This document shows positions 1 through 6,852 of a DNA stretch of 15,593 nucleotides, piece by piece (position 1 is the stretch's first letter; every line of letters begins with the position of its first letter). The translations under genes and the position numbers were made by a program. Source of the DNA: Chloroflexota bacterium (GTDB lineage Bacteria > Chloroflexota > Dehalococcoidia > SZUA-161); contig VGNW01000028.1 of NCBI GenBank assembly GCA_016865955.1, positions 1 to 15,593 on the forward strand, written 5' to 3'. The notes beneath the pieces were generated by a model. It did not search any database, was not told where the DNA came from, and saw only the letters and a program-made list of their open reading frames with translations.

Positions 1-383
1 TGAATGCCGAGCGGTTGTCAGGGATTAAAGACTATCCTGAAGCGAACCGTGCCGCAGTTAAGGAAATGCACCGCCAGGTGGGCGATCTGCAGATAGATGA
101 ACGTGGTGTGGCTACCAGAGGTCTTTTGGTGCGCCATCTGGTGTTGCCGCAGGGACTGGCGGGAACAGCGGAAGTCTGCCGTTTCCTGAGTGAGGAGATT
201 TCTCAGAATACCTATCTCAATGTGATGTCGCAGTATCGCCCCTGTTTCAAGACATCCGAAGTTCCTGTGCTGGCACGTTCTATATCCAGAGAAGAATTCA
301 CTGAAGCGGTTGCCATAGCGCGCAGCCACGGTCTAAATCGCCTGGACCGTGTTGAGCATCGCTTTCTCGCCTGGGCACTGTAG
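1..383 (+). CDS. Radical SAM protein, PflX/COG1313-like (C-terminal part, cut by window edge)
   Basis: About 127 codons of an open frame run in from the left edge (first full codon at base 3) and stop at TAG 381-383. The visible part reads as the C-terminal third of the uncharacterised radical SAM Fe-S proteins related to pyruvate formate-lyase activating enzyme. The recognisable stretch is AAVKEMHRQVGDLQ, then RGLLVRHLVLP, then NVMSQYRPCFK, which is how I remember that family ending. The CxxxCxxC cluster motif would lie outside the window, so the catalytic core cannot be confirmed. A TTG at 15 is in frame but lies inside the conserved region and is not a start. The acylphosphatase gene follows after 14 bases, probably on the same transcript. 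The substrate is unknown. Confidence 0.75.
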   Translation, partial: NAERLSGIKDYPEANRAAVKEMHRQVGDLQIDERGVATRGLLVRHLVLPQGLAGTAEVCRFLSEEISQNTYLNVMSQYRPCFKTSEVPVLARSISREEFTEAVAIARSHGLNRLDRVEHRFLAWAL

Positions 384-397
384 TCTGGTGAAATGAA

Positions 398-679
398 ATG
401 TCGGAGCAGGCATCCTTTATAGCTGTAGTGCACGGACGGGTCCAGGGCGTCTATTTTCGCGCCTTTGTCAGAGACCATGCCATAGCATTGGGCTTGACAG
501 GCTATGTAGAGAATCGGTACGGGGGCTCCGTTGAAGTTCGTGCCGAAGGCGAAAAGGGCAAGCTGGAGGAGTTGCTCGATTACCTCAGAACGGGACCGTC
601 CCGCGCCAGGGTCGACAGGGTTGACGTCGAGTGGTCAGACTTCAAAGGGCGCTTTCAAGACTTCTCGGTGAATTACTGA
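398..679 (+). CDS. acyP: Acylphosphatase
   Basis: A 93-residue protein of the standard length for the small cytosolic enzymes that hydrolyse acyl phosphates such as acetyl phosphate or carbamoyl phosphate. The signature GRVQGVYFR at residues 13-21 supplies the phosphate-binding loop and catalytic Arg21. GYVEN at 35-39 supplies the catalytic Asn39. The C-terminus (FQDFSVNY) matches the closing beta strand of the fold. The ATG at 398 has only a weak upstream GGTG, 14 bases after the preceding radical SAM gene, so translation may depend on coupling. It converges with the minus-strand hypothetical gene, leaving a single base between the two stop codons. Confidence 0.93.
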   Translation: MSEQASFIAVVHGRVQGVYFRAFVRDHAIALGLTGYVENRYGGSVEVRAEGEKGKLEELLDYLRTGPSRARVDRVDVEWSDFKGRFQDFSVNY

Positions 680-680
680 A

Positions 681-1103
681 CTATTTCTCCTCGGTTTCGG
701 GAGCCTGCTTTAACCCGTAGTAGCGGTCGTTTTCTATGATTCGTTTCAATCTGGGAAGGGATATATCCTTGACGCTGGTATCGCCCAGATATTTCTGCAG
801 TTGCTCCTGTATCTGGTCTAGCCCCAGCGGCTGATTGCCATTGGCAAGCAGCAGGCGGAACACCATCTCCAGCAGTGGCATGGTCGGCGCAACAAATCCC
901 TCGCGTTTGGAGCAGCACTGCTTTATGACGCGGAGCAAAGCGGTATCCGATTTGCTCTTCTCTTTCTTTCGTGACACCGGGCATAAACGGCTTGTGGCGA
1001 GTGCGGCGAAAGAGCGTCCCTGCTCCTGATACCAGTTCAGGTCTATGAAGTATCGCGGCTGTACTTCGACTACTTCCTGTTCCTGTGCTTGCTCTGTTAC
1101 CAT
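681..1103 (-). CDS. Hypothetical 140-residue protein, last gene of the molybdenum-cofactor operon
   Basis: I do not recognise the family. The start ATG shares its A with the TGA stop of the DUF362 gene (TGATG), a tight translational coupling that argues for a real gene. The N-terminal 25 residues are acidic and polar. The middle (about 40-70) is basic with three cysteines (LCPVSRKK and QCCSKREGF). The C-terminal half (about 72-130) is predicted helical, and QPLGLDQIQEQLQKYL followed by LPRLKRIIENDRYY looks like a helix-turn-helix or winged-helix arrangement. It could be a small regulator or adaptor of the DUF362 protein; that is inference only. An alternative frame on the same strand (673-1137) is rejected because it lacks the coupled start. 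Confidence 0.65.
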   Translation of the reverse strand: MVTEQAQEQEVVEVQPRYFIDLNWYQEQGRSFAALATSRLCPVSRKKEKSKSDTALLRVIKQCCSKREGFVAPTMPLLEMVFRLLLANGNQPLGLDQIQEQLQKYLGDTSVKDISLPRLKRIIENDRYYGLKQAPETEEK

Positions 1104-1837
1104 CAGCCACCCCCTTGTTTAGCTTTGACTTCCTCAATAAGTTTAAGGTACGCTGTTGTTGTCTCCGCTGCGCTCGAAGCTTCCGAATCCACTTCCAACG
1201 GTGTACCGATGAATATTTTACCGTAATCCTCTGTTTTGCCCTGAAAATGGTCTTTGGGACTGATTAGCCTTTTGCGAGCATCTATTATACCAAGGTCGAA
1301 GGGCAGGGTAAAATAGAGGTCAGCGATAATGTTGTCAATGCCCGACTGTTGTTCGATCCCCCGGAGCCCTTTTATCTCCTGCTGATATTTGGATGCTGGT
1401 AGCAGACCCAGGAGGTTCCTGATGCTGAGGCTGCCCTGGTCGGCTACTATTCTGAACGGCGCAATGGTAATCAGGAAGTCGCAGGACAGTATAATGTTGG
1501 GCACCCAGAAAGTAGGGTTGGCGAACGGCTTGCTGAGGGGATTCTCTACCGCCACGGGTACGCACTGGTCTACATCGAGAAGCATGGTATTGGGGAAATC
1601 GTAACCGAGTTCCTTATATACGGTATGTACCTTTTTGGCGCGGGCGCTGCTCTCAAGAATTACTATGTCGGCGGAGCTGACTTTCCTTATCCCGGAGATT
1701 ACGGCAGCGAGTGTCTCCGCGCTGGTCGTTACCGGGTGCGGCTGGGCTACCGCAGCGCTCGGTTTTATCAGAATTCGCCGTGCGAATGCCACTTCAACAG
1801 GCGGTTGAAATACAAAACTGTCTGCTTCGCAAATCAT
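1103..1837 (-). CDS. DUF362 domain-containing protein
   Basis: A 244-residue protein that I place in the DUF362/COG2006 family. This rests on an early ILIKPSAAVAQPHPVTTSAE segment, then a run resembling DIVILESSA (about 55-65), a central DVDQCVPV, and a later NIILSCDFLITIAPF. In this family the first segment corresponds to the conserved KPN...T motif. It is shorter than many members and has no ferredoxin-type CxxCxxCxxxC domain. The ATG overlaps the mobB stop as ATGA and its own stop overlaps the next gene as TGATG, so three proteins are made from one coupled message. The biochemical role of DUF362 is not established. Its place after mobA-moeA-mobB suggests a task linked to molybdoenzymes or redox cofactors, which is inference. 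Confidence 0.8.
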   Translation of the reverse strand: MICEADSFVFQPPVEVAFARRILIKPSAAVAQPHPVTTSAETLAAVISGIRKVSSADIVILESSARAKKVHTVYKELGYDFPNTMLLDVDQCVPVAVENPLSKPFANPTFWVPNIILSCDFLITIAPFRIVADQGSLSIRNLLGLLPASKYQQEIKGLRGIEQQSGIDNIIADLYFTLPFDLGIIDARKRLISPKDHFQGKTEDYGKIFIGTPLEVDSEASSAAETTTAYLKLIEEVKAKQGGG

Positions 1838-2490
1838 TCTCCGACTTTCCTTCTAATAAAGATATCGACGTTTGTCGCCTGCGGCACATTCTTCAGTGCG
1901 GATATCATGCCGAGAAGCGCCTTCTCGATAATGTTTTTAACAAATGGATTCATCGGTATCAGCTCTCCGTTGACAAAGAGCGTGACCTCATCCTGCTTTT
2001 CTTCTGTGAGAAACCTTTTCTCGATTAAATCCACCAGTCCCGCGGCATCCTTCAGCCCGTATTGAGGCACTTCCAGCTTCAATTTCTCGTCAGTGGCTAT
2101 TGCCAGAAGCTCGTCTTTGGTGCAGACCAGACCCCGTCCTAGCTTCTTGCGGTGTACTTCTATCTTGGCTGCCCTGTCGTGTTTGAAGCCCTCGGCGATG
2201 ATAAGGTCGAAGTCGGGACCTATGTATCTGTAAAGCTCCGCAAGCGTATGGTCGCGGTCGACATTTCTGATTATGGCGATTTTATGCGGTGAGCTGATCG
2301 CCACGGTATCGCTGCCCGCCTGAGCATGCCTCCAGGTGTCCTTACCCTCGCGGTCTATTTCGAAACCCCTGTCGCTGTGTTTGACGGTGGCAACTCTGTA
2401 CCCCCGTTTCTTGAGCTCGGCTACCAGCTTCTCCACAACCGTGGTCTTGCCCACGCCGCCTTTACCGACTACAGAAACAATGGGTATCAT
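1834..2490 (-). CDS. mobB: Molybdopterin-guanine dinucleotide biosynthesis adaptor MobB with C-terminal extension
   Basis: A GTP-binding P-loop protein that assists MobA and molybdenum-cofactor delivery. With the ATG at 2490 it has 218 residues. The Walker A motif GKGGVGKTT occupies residues 9-17, and DLIIAEGFKH (about 97-106) is the typical switch region of MobB. An in-frame TTG at 2496 is only 3 bases from the GAGGGG ribosome site, whereas the ATG is 9 bases away, so the ATG is preferred. MobB proteins are usually about 160-175 residues. The extra 45-50 residues here (VTLFVNGELIPMNPFVKNII and onward) look like a separate small domain. It starts 21 bases after moeA and overlaps the DUF362 gene by ATGA. 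Confidence 0.92.
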   Translation of the reverse strand: MIPIVSVVGKGGVGKTTVVEKLVAELKKRGYRVATVKHSDRGFEIDREGKDTWRHAQAGSDTVAISSPHKIAIIRNVDRDHTLAELYRYIGPDFDLIIAEGFKHDRAAKIEVHRKKLGRGLVCTKDELLAIATDEKLKLEVPQYGLKDAAGLVDLIEKRFLTEEKQDEVTLFVNGELIPMNPFVKNIIEKALLGMISALKNVPQATNVDIFIRRKVGE

Positions 2491-2511
2491 CCTCAAATTC
2501 CCCTCTTACGA

Positions 2512-3765
2512 CTACAAATCCTGATTCCAGTCAAGCATCTGCACCTGCACTTCTTCCCCCGCCTCGATTGCAGGTTTGTTCTCCGGGACAATCATCAGCC
2601 CGTTAGCCAGTGACATCGATGTCAGTATCCCCGAGCCCTGCGGTCCCACAAGTTTGGCGAAGTACCGGTCATCGCGTTTTGTCACTATGACCCTGGCGAA
2701 AATACGGCGATTGTCGTTGTTCACGATTCTGCTTTCGCTTTTTGCCACAATAACCGGTTTGGTGTAATCCTTTCTGCCCAGCATCTTCAAAATAGCAGGT
2801 CGGGCGAACTGCTCGAAGGCTATCATCGAGCTGACCGGGTTTCCCGGCAGGCCGAGGTGTGGCACCTTTCTCTTGCCCAGCTTCAGCACCCCGAAGGCTA
2901 ACGGCTTGCCCGGCTTCATGCGCACTGTCCAGAAGGTAACCTCTCCCAGTTGCGCCAGGACGTCCTTGACCACATCGTATTCCCCCACCGAAACGCCGGC
3001 GGAGGTGATGAGCATATCGGCATCGCGCGCCTGTTTAATCTTATCTTGCAGGGCTTCGATATTATCGCGGGCGATGCCCAGTATTTTGGGTACTCCGCCA
3101 TAGCGTAGCACCTGGGCGGCGATGCTGTAGGTGTTGCTATTGTATATCTTGCCCGGCGGCAGCGACTCTTTGATATCTACCAGCTCGTCACCGGTTGCCA
3201 GAATAGCTACCACCGGACGGCGGATAACTGAAACAACCTCCCGTCCCAGAGAGGCGAGCACGCCTATCTCCTGAGGTCGAATCACGGCTCCAGCCTGCAA
3301 GACCAGGCTGCCGCTGGATATGTCCTCTCCTGCCAGCCTTATGTTCTGACCCTTTACTGCCTGCCGCATAATTCCAATCTCTTTTATGGGTTTCTTGGCA
3401 GTCTTGCGCTTCTCCTCGTCAGTATCCTCGAACTGCACTACGGCATCGGCGCCTTTAGGTATCGGGGCACCGGTCATAATGCGGATGGCTGTGCCGGGTC
3501 CTACTTCCTCTTTAGCTATGTAGCCTGCAGCCACCTCTCCGATGACGCGCAATATTATAGGGGATGAAGGTCGGGCGCCCTCGGTGCCCTGTGCCTGCAC
3601 GGCATATCCGTCCATAGCAGAGTTGTCCAGCGGCGGTATATCGATGGTGGAGCGCACGTCTTCAGCCATGACGCGTCCCAGAGCATCGAGGATTAGCTCA
3701 TCCTCGGGTTCGAGCACACTGCAGTTGCTCAGGATTTTTTCCAGGGCTTCCTCGACTGATATCAT
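2512..3765 (-). CDS. moeA: Molybdopterin molybdotransferase MoeA
   Basis: A 417-residue, full-length enzyme that inserts molybdate into adenylated molybdopterin. Family motifs are in order: PPLDNSAMDGYAV (44-56), MTGAPIPKGADAVV (97-110), TGDEL in the MogA-like domain (191-195), SAGVSVGEYDVV (255-266), MKPGKP (283-288) and GLPGNPVSS (305-313). The C-terminal beta-barrel domain follows from about residue 335. All expected residues appear intact. The ATG lies 5 bases downstream of the mobA stop, with a GGGAAA stretch as ribosome site inside the end of mobA. Together with mobA and mobB this is the late, nucleotide-attaching half of cofactor synthesis. No moaA-E genes are present in the window. 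Confidence 0.96.
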   Translation of the reverse strand: MISVEEALEKILSNCSVLEPEDELILDALGRVMAEDVRSTIDIPPLDNSAMDGYAVQAQGTEGARPSSPIILRVIGEVAAGYIAKEEVGPGTAIRIMTGAPIPKGADAVVQFEDTDEEKRKTAKKPIKEIGIMRQAVKGQNIRLAGEDISSGSLVLQAGAVIRPQEIGVLASLGREVVSVIRRPVVAILATGDELVDIKESLPPGKIYNSNTYSIAAQVLRYGGVPKILGIARDNIEALQDKIKQARDADMLITSAGVSVGEYDVVKDVLAQLGEVTFWTVRMKPGKPLAFGVLKLGKRKVPHLGLPGNPVSSMIAFEQFARPAILKMLGRKDYTKPVIVAKSESRIVNNDNRRIFARVIVTKRDDRYFAKLVGPQGSGILTSMSLANGLMIVPENKPAIEAGEEVQVQMLDWNQDL

Positions 3766-3770
3766 CGCTT

Positions 3771-4391
3771 TTATTTCCCGGCTGCCTCTGTCTTCGCCAT
3801 CGTTCTGGCTTTCACCAGGTCAGCCTCGGTGTTGACATTGAAAAAGCTCAAATGCTCGGGGTCGAATCGTTCCAGCTCTTCCTTTTCTATATATCTTACC
3901 TTCACCGAATCGAAAAATCCTCTGATTCGCAGGTCATCCCGTTTAAGCTGCTCTTCTATAAAGCTGGCGCAGTTCCTGGAATAAACGGCATGGAGCGGCT
4001 CGATGTTATCGTCCAGCCTTGGTATGACGACGTCGAAACCGGTCGAAAGGCTAATCATATGGCGTAACAGGGCTGTGTTCAGAAATGGCATATCACAGGC
4101 AACAACCAGATTGTAAAAGGAGTTCGAGTATGTTAGCCCTGTATAGATGCCGCCGAGAGAGCCTTTCCCCGGGTAAAGGTCGACAACGGTTCTTGCTTCG
4201 GGATGAGTGTACGACTGTGCAGATGTCCTCGCCTGTTTCTGGGAAATGACAAGGAGTATTTCGCTGCTGATTGAGCTCAAGCGGCTCATGACTCTATCTA
4301 TCAGGCTCTTACCGGCAAGTTTCTCCTGATGTTTTTCTCTCCCAAGGCGGGAGCTGTGGCCACCGGCGAGGACGATAGATGTTATAGTCAA
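3771..4391 (-). CDS. mobA: Molybdenum cofactor guanylyltransferase MobA
   Basis: A 206-residue enzyme that joins GMP from GTP to Mo-molybdopterin to form MGD, the cofactor of DMSO-reductase-family enzymes. The nucleotide-binding motif LAGGHSSRLGREK spans 8-20. ACDMPFLN (98-105) holds the metal-binding Asp100, EPLHAVY is at 131-137 and FFNVNT at 183-188. The start is TTG at 4391: no ATG or GTG is in frame between it and the Shine-Dalgarno, and it gives the normal N-terminus. The AAGGAGGG site is 14 bases away, unusually far. The gene is first in the operon. Confidence 0.93.
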   Translation of the reverse strand: MTITSIVLAGGHSSRLGREKHQEKLAGKSLIDRVMSRLSSISSEILLVISQKQARTSAQSYTHPEARTVVDLYPGKGSLGGIYTGLTYSNSFYNLVVACDMPFLNTALLRHMISLSTGFDVVIPRLDDNIEPLHAVYSRNCASFIEEQLKRDDLRIRGFFDSVKVRYIEKEELERFDPEHLSFFNVNTEADLVKARTMAKTEAAGK

Positions 4392-4413
4392 ACCGAAGCT
4401 GTCATCCCTCCTT
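4388..4413 (-). promoter_or_regulatory. Strong Shine-Dalgarno and 5-codon mini-ORF in front of mobA
   Basis: AAGGAGGG (4413-4406) is directly followed by an ATG at 4405 that opens a frame of only five codons (M-T-A-S-V) ending in TGA at 4390-4388. That TGA overlaps the mobA TTG start as TTGA. Either the ribosome site simply serves mobA from 14 bases away, or initiation at or near the mini-ORF feeds mobA by termination-reinitiation. The ATG is too close to the site to be efficient, so this is tentative. Confidence 0.35.
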
Positions 4414-4433
4414 AGGTAAAATGTCGTTCATTT

Positions 4434-4462
4434 ATTTTATCACTTAAGTCAACTTTACGTAA
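4434..4462 (-). promoter_or_regulatory. Possible sigma-70 promoter of the mobA-moeA-mobB operon
   Basis: On the minus strand TAAAAT (4439-4434) is a good -10 element, with TTACGT (4462-4457) 17 bases upstream as a poor -35. Transcription would begin near 4427, giving a leader of about 36 bases before the TTG of mobA. A TTGACT lies nearby (4452-4447) but has no -10 at the right distance. Confidence 0.35.
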
Positions 4463-4570
4463 GACCGTTTATTGAGGGAAAATTCATCGTGCGGGTCAAA
4501 AACAGTAGAAAAGGCGGGTTATGCCACGACTGAAACCGGCACAGGCGGGTGAGCGGTTCGATGTCCTGTC

Positions 4571-5209
4571 CTATTCATCGTCCCAGGCGCTATCGCCGAT
4601 GAGGGGAACAAATCTGCAGCCCCCGAGGTTGATGCTCTCCGGACCCTCTTTGCGTTTTACTACCTTCATCAATTCCTGCTCGAAGCGCGACCCCACGGGG
4701 ATGACCAGTCTGCCGTCTACTGCAAGCTGGTCTGTGAGTTCCCGGGGCACGCGCGGAGCTCCTGCCGTCACTATGATGGCATCGTATGGCGCTCCCTCCG
4801 GCCATCCCAGCGCCTTTCCGGCGATGTGAAACTCAACATTCTTTATCTCGAGCAAAGCCAGAACATTCCGGGCTTTTTCGAGCAGCCTCTGGTGGCGTTC
4901 CACAGTAACCACCCACTTGGATAGCTCGCACAGTATAGCCGTTTGATAGCCGCTGCCTGTGCCCACTTCGAGCACCTTCTCGCCGCCTTTCAGTTCTAAT
5001 GCCTCGGTCATGAGCGCGACGATGAACGGCTGCGATATAGTCTGCCCCATTTCTATGGGCAGCGGTATATTCTCATAGGCTGCATGCTGACTGGAGGGAG
5101 GTACGAAGAGCTCACGGGGCACACGGCTCATTACCTCGAGCACCCTTTTGTCCCGGATTTCATAGGACAGTTGCTGCATGAGTCTGAGGCGGGCAGCTTC
5201 CATATCCAT
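4571..5209 (-). CDS. pcm: Protein-L-isoaspartate(D-aspartate) O-methyltransferase
   Basis: A 212-residue cytosolic SAM-dependent methyltransferase that repairs isoaspartyl residues in aged proteins. The pre-motif GQTISQP is at 55-61. The SAM-binding VLEVGTGSGYQ is at 79-89, followed by VVTVERH (motif II, about 100-106), YDAIIVTAGAP (142-152) and GRLVIPVG (166-173). Length and order fit the family. The ATG at 5209 has a weak ribosome site (GGGTGTG); a second ATG two codons in is an alternative. The gene is divergent from the lipoprotein gene and lies 179 bases upstream of mobA on the same strand, probably as a separate unit. Confidence 0.95.
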   Translation of the reverse strand: MDMEAARLRLMQQLSYEIRDKRVLEVMSRVPRELFVPPSSQHAAYENIPLPIEMGQTISQPFIVALMTEALELKGGEKVLEVGTGSGYQTAILCELSKWVVTVERHQRLLEKARNVLALLEIKNVEFHIAGKALGWPEGAPYDAIIVTAGAPRVPRELTDQLAVDGRLVIPVGSRFEQELMKVVKRKEGPESINLGGCRFVPLIGDSAWDDE

Positions 5210-5239
5210 CTTTGCACACCCGGAGGTTTTTCTCTGAGG

Positions 5240-5268
5240 AATATACCATAAACCATTGCTTCAGTCTA
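5240..5268 (-). promoter_or_regulatory. Probable pcm promoter
   Basis: On the minus strand TAGACT (5268-5263), a 17-base spacer and TATATT (5245-5240) form a reasonable sigma-70 promoter. Initiation near 5233 would leave a leader of about 24 bases before the pcm ATG. Confidence 0.4.
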
Positions 5269-5285
5269 TTGATTATGCCCTCTCT

Positions 5286-5314
5286 TTGACTGGCGAAGTG
5301 TCTGAGGGTAGAAT
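5286..5314 (+). promoter_or_regulatory. Sigma-70 promoter of the CAP-domain lipoprotein gene
   Basis: TTGACT (5286-5291), exactly 17 bases, then TAGAAT (5309-5314): each hexamer differs from consensus at one base. The expected transcription start is about 5321, so the hairpin at 5338-5360 lies in the leader roughly 17 bases from the 5' end. Confidence 0.75.
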
Positions 5315-5337
5315 ACAGATAGAGTAATTGTGTTTCT

Positions 5338-5360
5338 AAGGGCGCGGTTACCGCGCCCTT
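5338..5360 (+). promoter_or_regulatory. Perfect hairpin in the 5' leader of the lipoprotein gene
   Basis: AAGGGCGCGG (5338-5347), loop TTA, CCGCGCCCTT (5351-5360): a perfect 10-bp stem, extendable by one T-A pair. No T-tract follows on either strand, so it is not a standard intrinsic terminator. It sits between the promoter and the ribosome site (GAGGG 5373-5377). It could stabilise the 5' end of the message or bind a regulator. Confidence 0.6.
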
Positions 5361-5381
5361 AAATAGTAGGCTGAGGGATTG

Positions 5382-6455
5382 ATGAAAAGGGATAATAGAC
5401 TATTAGCATCTCTGCTATCGTCCCTGCTGGTTCTCATACTCCTCCTCATGCTTTTACCGTCTTGCGTTGGCTCTTCTCTAACTGCGGCTGAGGTTGAGGA
5501 TGAGATATTCAGGCTGGTCAATGAGACAAGGCAGGGGCTCGGCTTTTCCGCACTCCTGAGAGATTCTAATCTCGATGCCCTGGCAGGTCAGTACTCGGCG
5601 AGCCTGTTATCCGATGATGTGGTGCAGACCACCGAGCTTCGCTATTTGCTGCGTAATTCCTGGTGGGTGGTTTATTCCAAAGGCTCGCCCCGCCTCACCG
5701 AAGATACGGCACAGGGACAGGTGGACTACTGTTTTGAGAACGAAAAGCTTCGAGAAGCTATGCTGCGCAGCGAGGCAAGAGCTACCGGTGTAGGCGTAGC
5801 TGTGGTCGACAAGACCGTGTACTATACCCAGGTCTTCGATGTCTTGAATGCAGCCGGCGGCAACGGTGAGCCGATAAGATTGTATGAGAACCCTCGGGCG
5901 ACAGACCCCACATGGCAGCAGTTGCAGAGCTTTCTCATCGCGGATAACACGGATAAGCTGACTTATGTAGAGGGCTCGTTCGTCTGTGCCGACTTCGCCG
6001 CTACGCTGCAAAACAGGGCAGAGGAGATGGGGATAAAGGCTGCCTATGTCAGCGTTGATTTTGCTGATGGCCCTGCGCATGCTTTAAATGCTTTCAATAC
6101 CACGGACAAGGGCCTGGTTTACATAGACTGCACCGGCCCCGGTTTTCTGGGTACTAATATCAAGAACAGCTCCCTTATCAACGAGGGGTATGACAAAGTC
6201 GTGTATATGGAAGCAGGTGAGGTATACGGCCTGATACCGCTGGGAAAAGCGACCTCGTTTAATTACGAGTTTTACGAACAGTGGATGCAATTATGGGACG
6301 ATTACGAGGACAAGGTTGAACTGTATAACAGCGGGTCTCTTTCGTACAGTGAGCTTGCTAATCTAAGGAAAGAGATAGAAGAGCTTAGAGAGGTTCTGGG
6401 GGATTATCACTGGGAGCCGCTGGGCACCGTTACAAGCTTTCACCTGCACTGGTGA
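5382..6455 (+). CDS. Probable lipoprotein with CAP/SCP-like and transglutaminase-like regions
   Basis: A 357-residue exported protein. Residues 1-28 form a signal peptide (KR, then a long Leu-rich core) ending in LPSC, a plausible though atypical lipobox that would anchor the protein by Cys28. Residues about 36-155 resemble a CAP/SCP domain: EIFRLVNETRQGLG, then LDALAGQYS, a later GVGVAVVDKTVYYTQVF. The next part has Cys202 (GSFVCADFA), His233 (PAHALNAF) and Asp249 (VYIDCTGP), the order and spacing of a transglutaminase-like Cys-His-Asp triad. The C-terminal 60 residues are charged and helical, likely a coiled coil. ATG 5382 is preferred over TTG 5379, which would be one base from the GAGGG site. 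The substrate is unknown; a cell-envelope peptidase or crosslinking role is inference. Confidence 0.75.
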   Translation: MKRDNRLLASLLSSLLVLILLLMLLPSCVGSSLTAAEVEDEIFRLVNETRQGLGFSALLRDSNLDALAGQYSASLLSDDVVQTTELRYLLRNSWWVVYSKGSPRLTEDTAQGQVDYCFENEKLREAMLRSEARATGVGVAVVDKTVYYTQVFDVLNAAGGNGEPIRLYENPRATDPTWQQLQSFLIADNTDKLTYVEGSFVCADFAATLQNRAEEMGIKAAYVSVDFADGPAHALNAFNTTDKGLVYIDCTGPGFLGTNIKNSSLINEGYDKVVYMEAGEVYGLIPLGKATSFNYEFYEQWMQLWDDYEDKVELYNSGSLSYSELANLRKEIEELREVLGDYHWEPLGTVTSFHLHW

Positions 6456-6465
6456 TGGGGTCCGG

Positions 6466-6804
6466 CTAACCCTTTTTCGTTATGCTTTTATCGATGCCTC
6501 TGCCGAAGAGTTTCAACTCGATAGGTCTGCTGGCGCCGTATTTTTTATGAACCCGGCAAGATTCGCAGATGCTGGTATCGGTGCCGCTTAATACAGCGCC
6601 TTTCTGTTGCAGCTTGCAATATGTCCCTTCGATCTCCCAGCAGGGTAGAGAGGTGAATTTGTTTGCCGGGCAATCGACCTTGATGACAGGCGGGCAATGA
6701 CACATCTCCCAGCACGGCGATTTGCCCGCCCAGAAGTCGCTTACCTCGACGGCAGGTTCCTCCTTTTTACTGAGGTTATCCTGTAGTTTCAGCCTTCTTT
6801 CCAT
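6466..6804 (-). CDS. Two-CW domain cysteine-rich protein
   Basis: A 112-residue protein with eight cysteines in a repeated pattern: PCWEMCHCP (30-38), CP at 45-46, PCWEIEGTYCK (54-64) and CESC (80-83) followed by RVHKKYG. Paired Cys-Trp motifs with GT-x-C and a final CxxC are what I recall as the two-CW domain, a putative metal-binding module found alone or in signalling proteins of anaerobes. No signal peptide or membrane segment is seen, so it is likely cytosolic. The first 20 residues are polar and the tail is basic. An AAGG site lies 9 bases before the ATG. It follows the 53-residue membrane protein gene by 48 bases on the same strand and converges with the lipoprotein gene, leaving 10 bases between stops. 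The function is unknown. Confidence 0.75.
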   Translation of the reverse strand: MERRLKLQDNLSKKEEPAVEVSDFWAGKSPCWEMCHCPPVIKVDCPANKFTSLPCWEIEGTYCKLQQKGAVLSGTDTSICESCRVHKKYGASRPIELKLFGRGIDKSITKKG

Positions 6805-6852
6805 TGCTTTTTACCTTGTGTCCCCATTTTACCAGCTAACCATTTGCTTTGT

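Noticed and set aside
673..1137. Alternative 154-residue minus-strand frame
   Set aside because: It overlaps the coupled 140-residue gene in another frame, lacks a ribosome site and has a low-complexity Arg/Thr/Ser composition typical of shadows.
4392..4440. Molybdenum cofactor riboswitch upstream of mobA
   Set aside because: The leader is only about 36 bases from the likely start and has no room for the large Moco RNA fold.
5338..5360. Hairpin read as an intrinsic terminator
   Set aside because: No T-tract on either strand, and it lies between a promoter and its gene.
6458..6477. GGGT...ACCC followed by TTTTT as a terminator for the lipoprotein gene
   Set aside because: The stem is only 4 bp with an unpaired interior; too weak to report as a feature.
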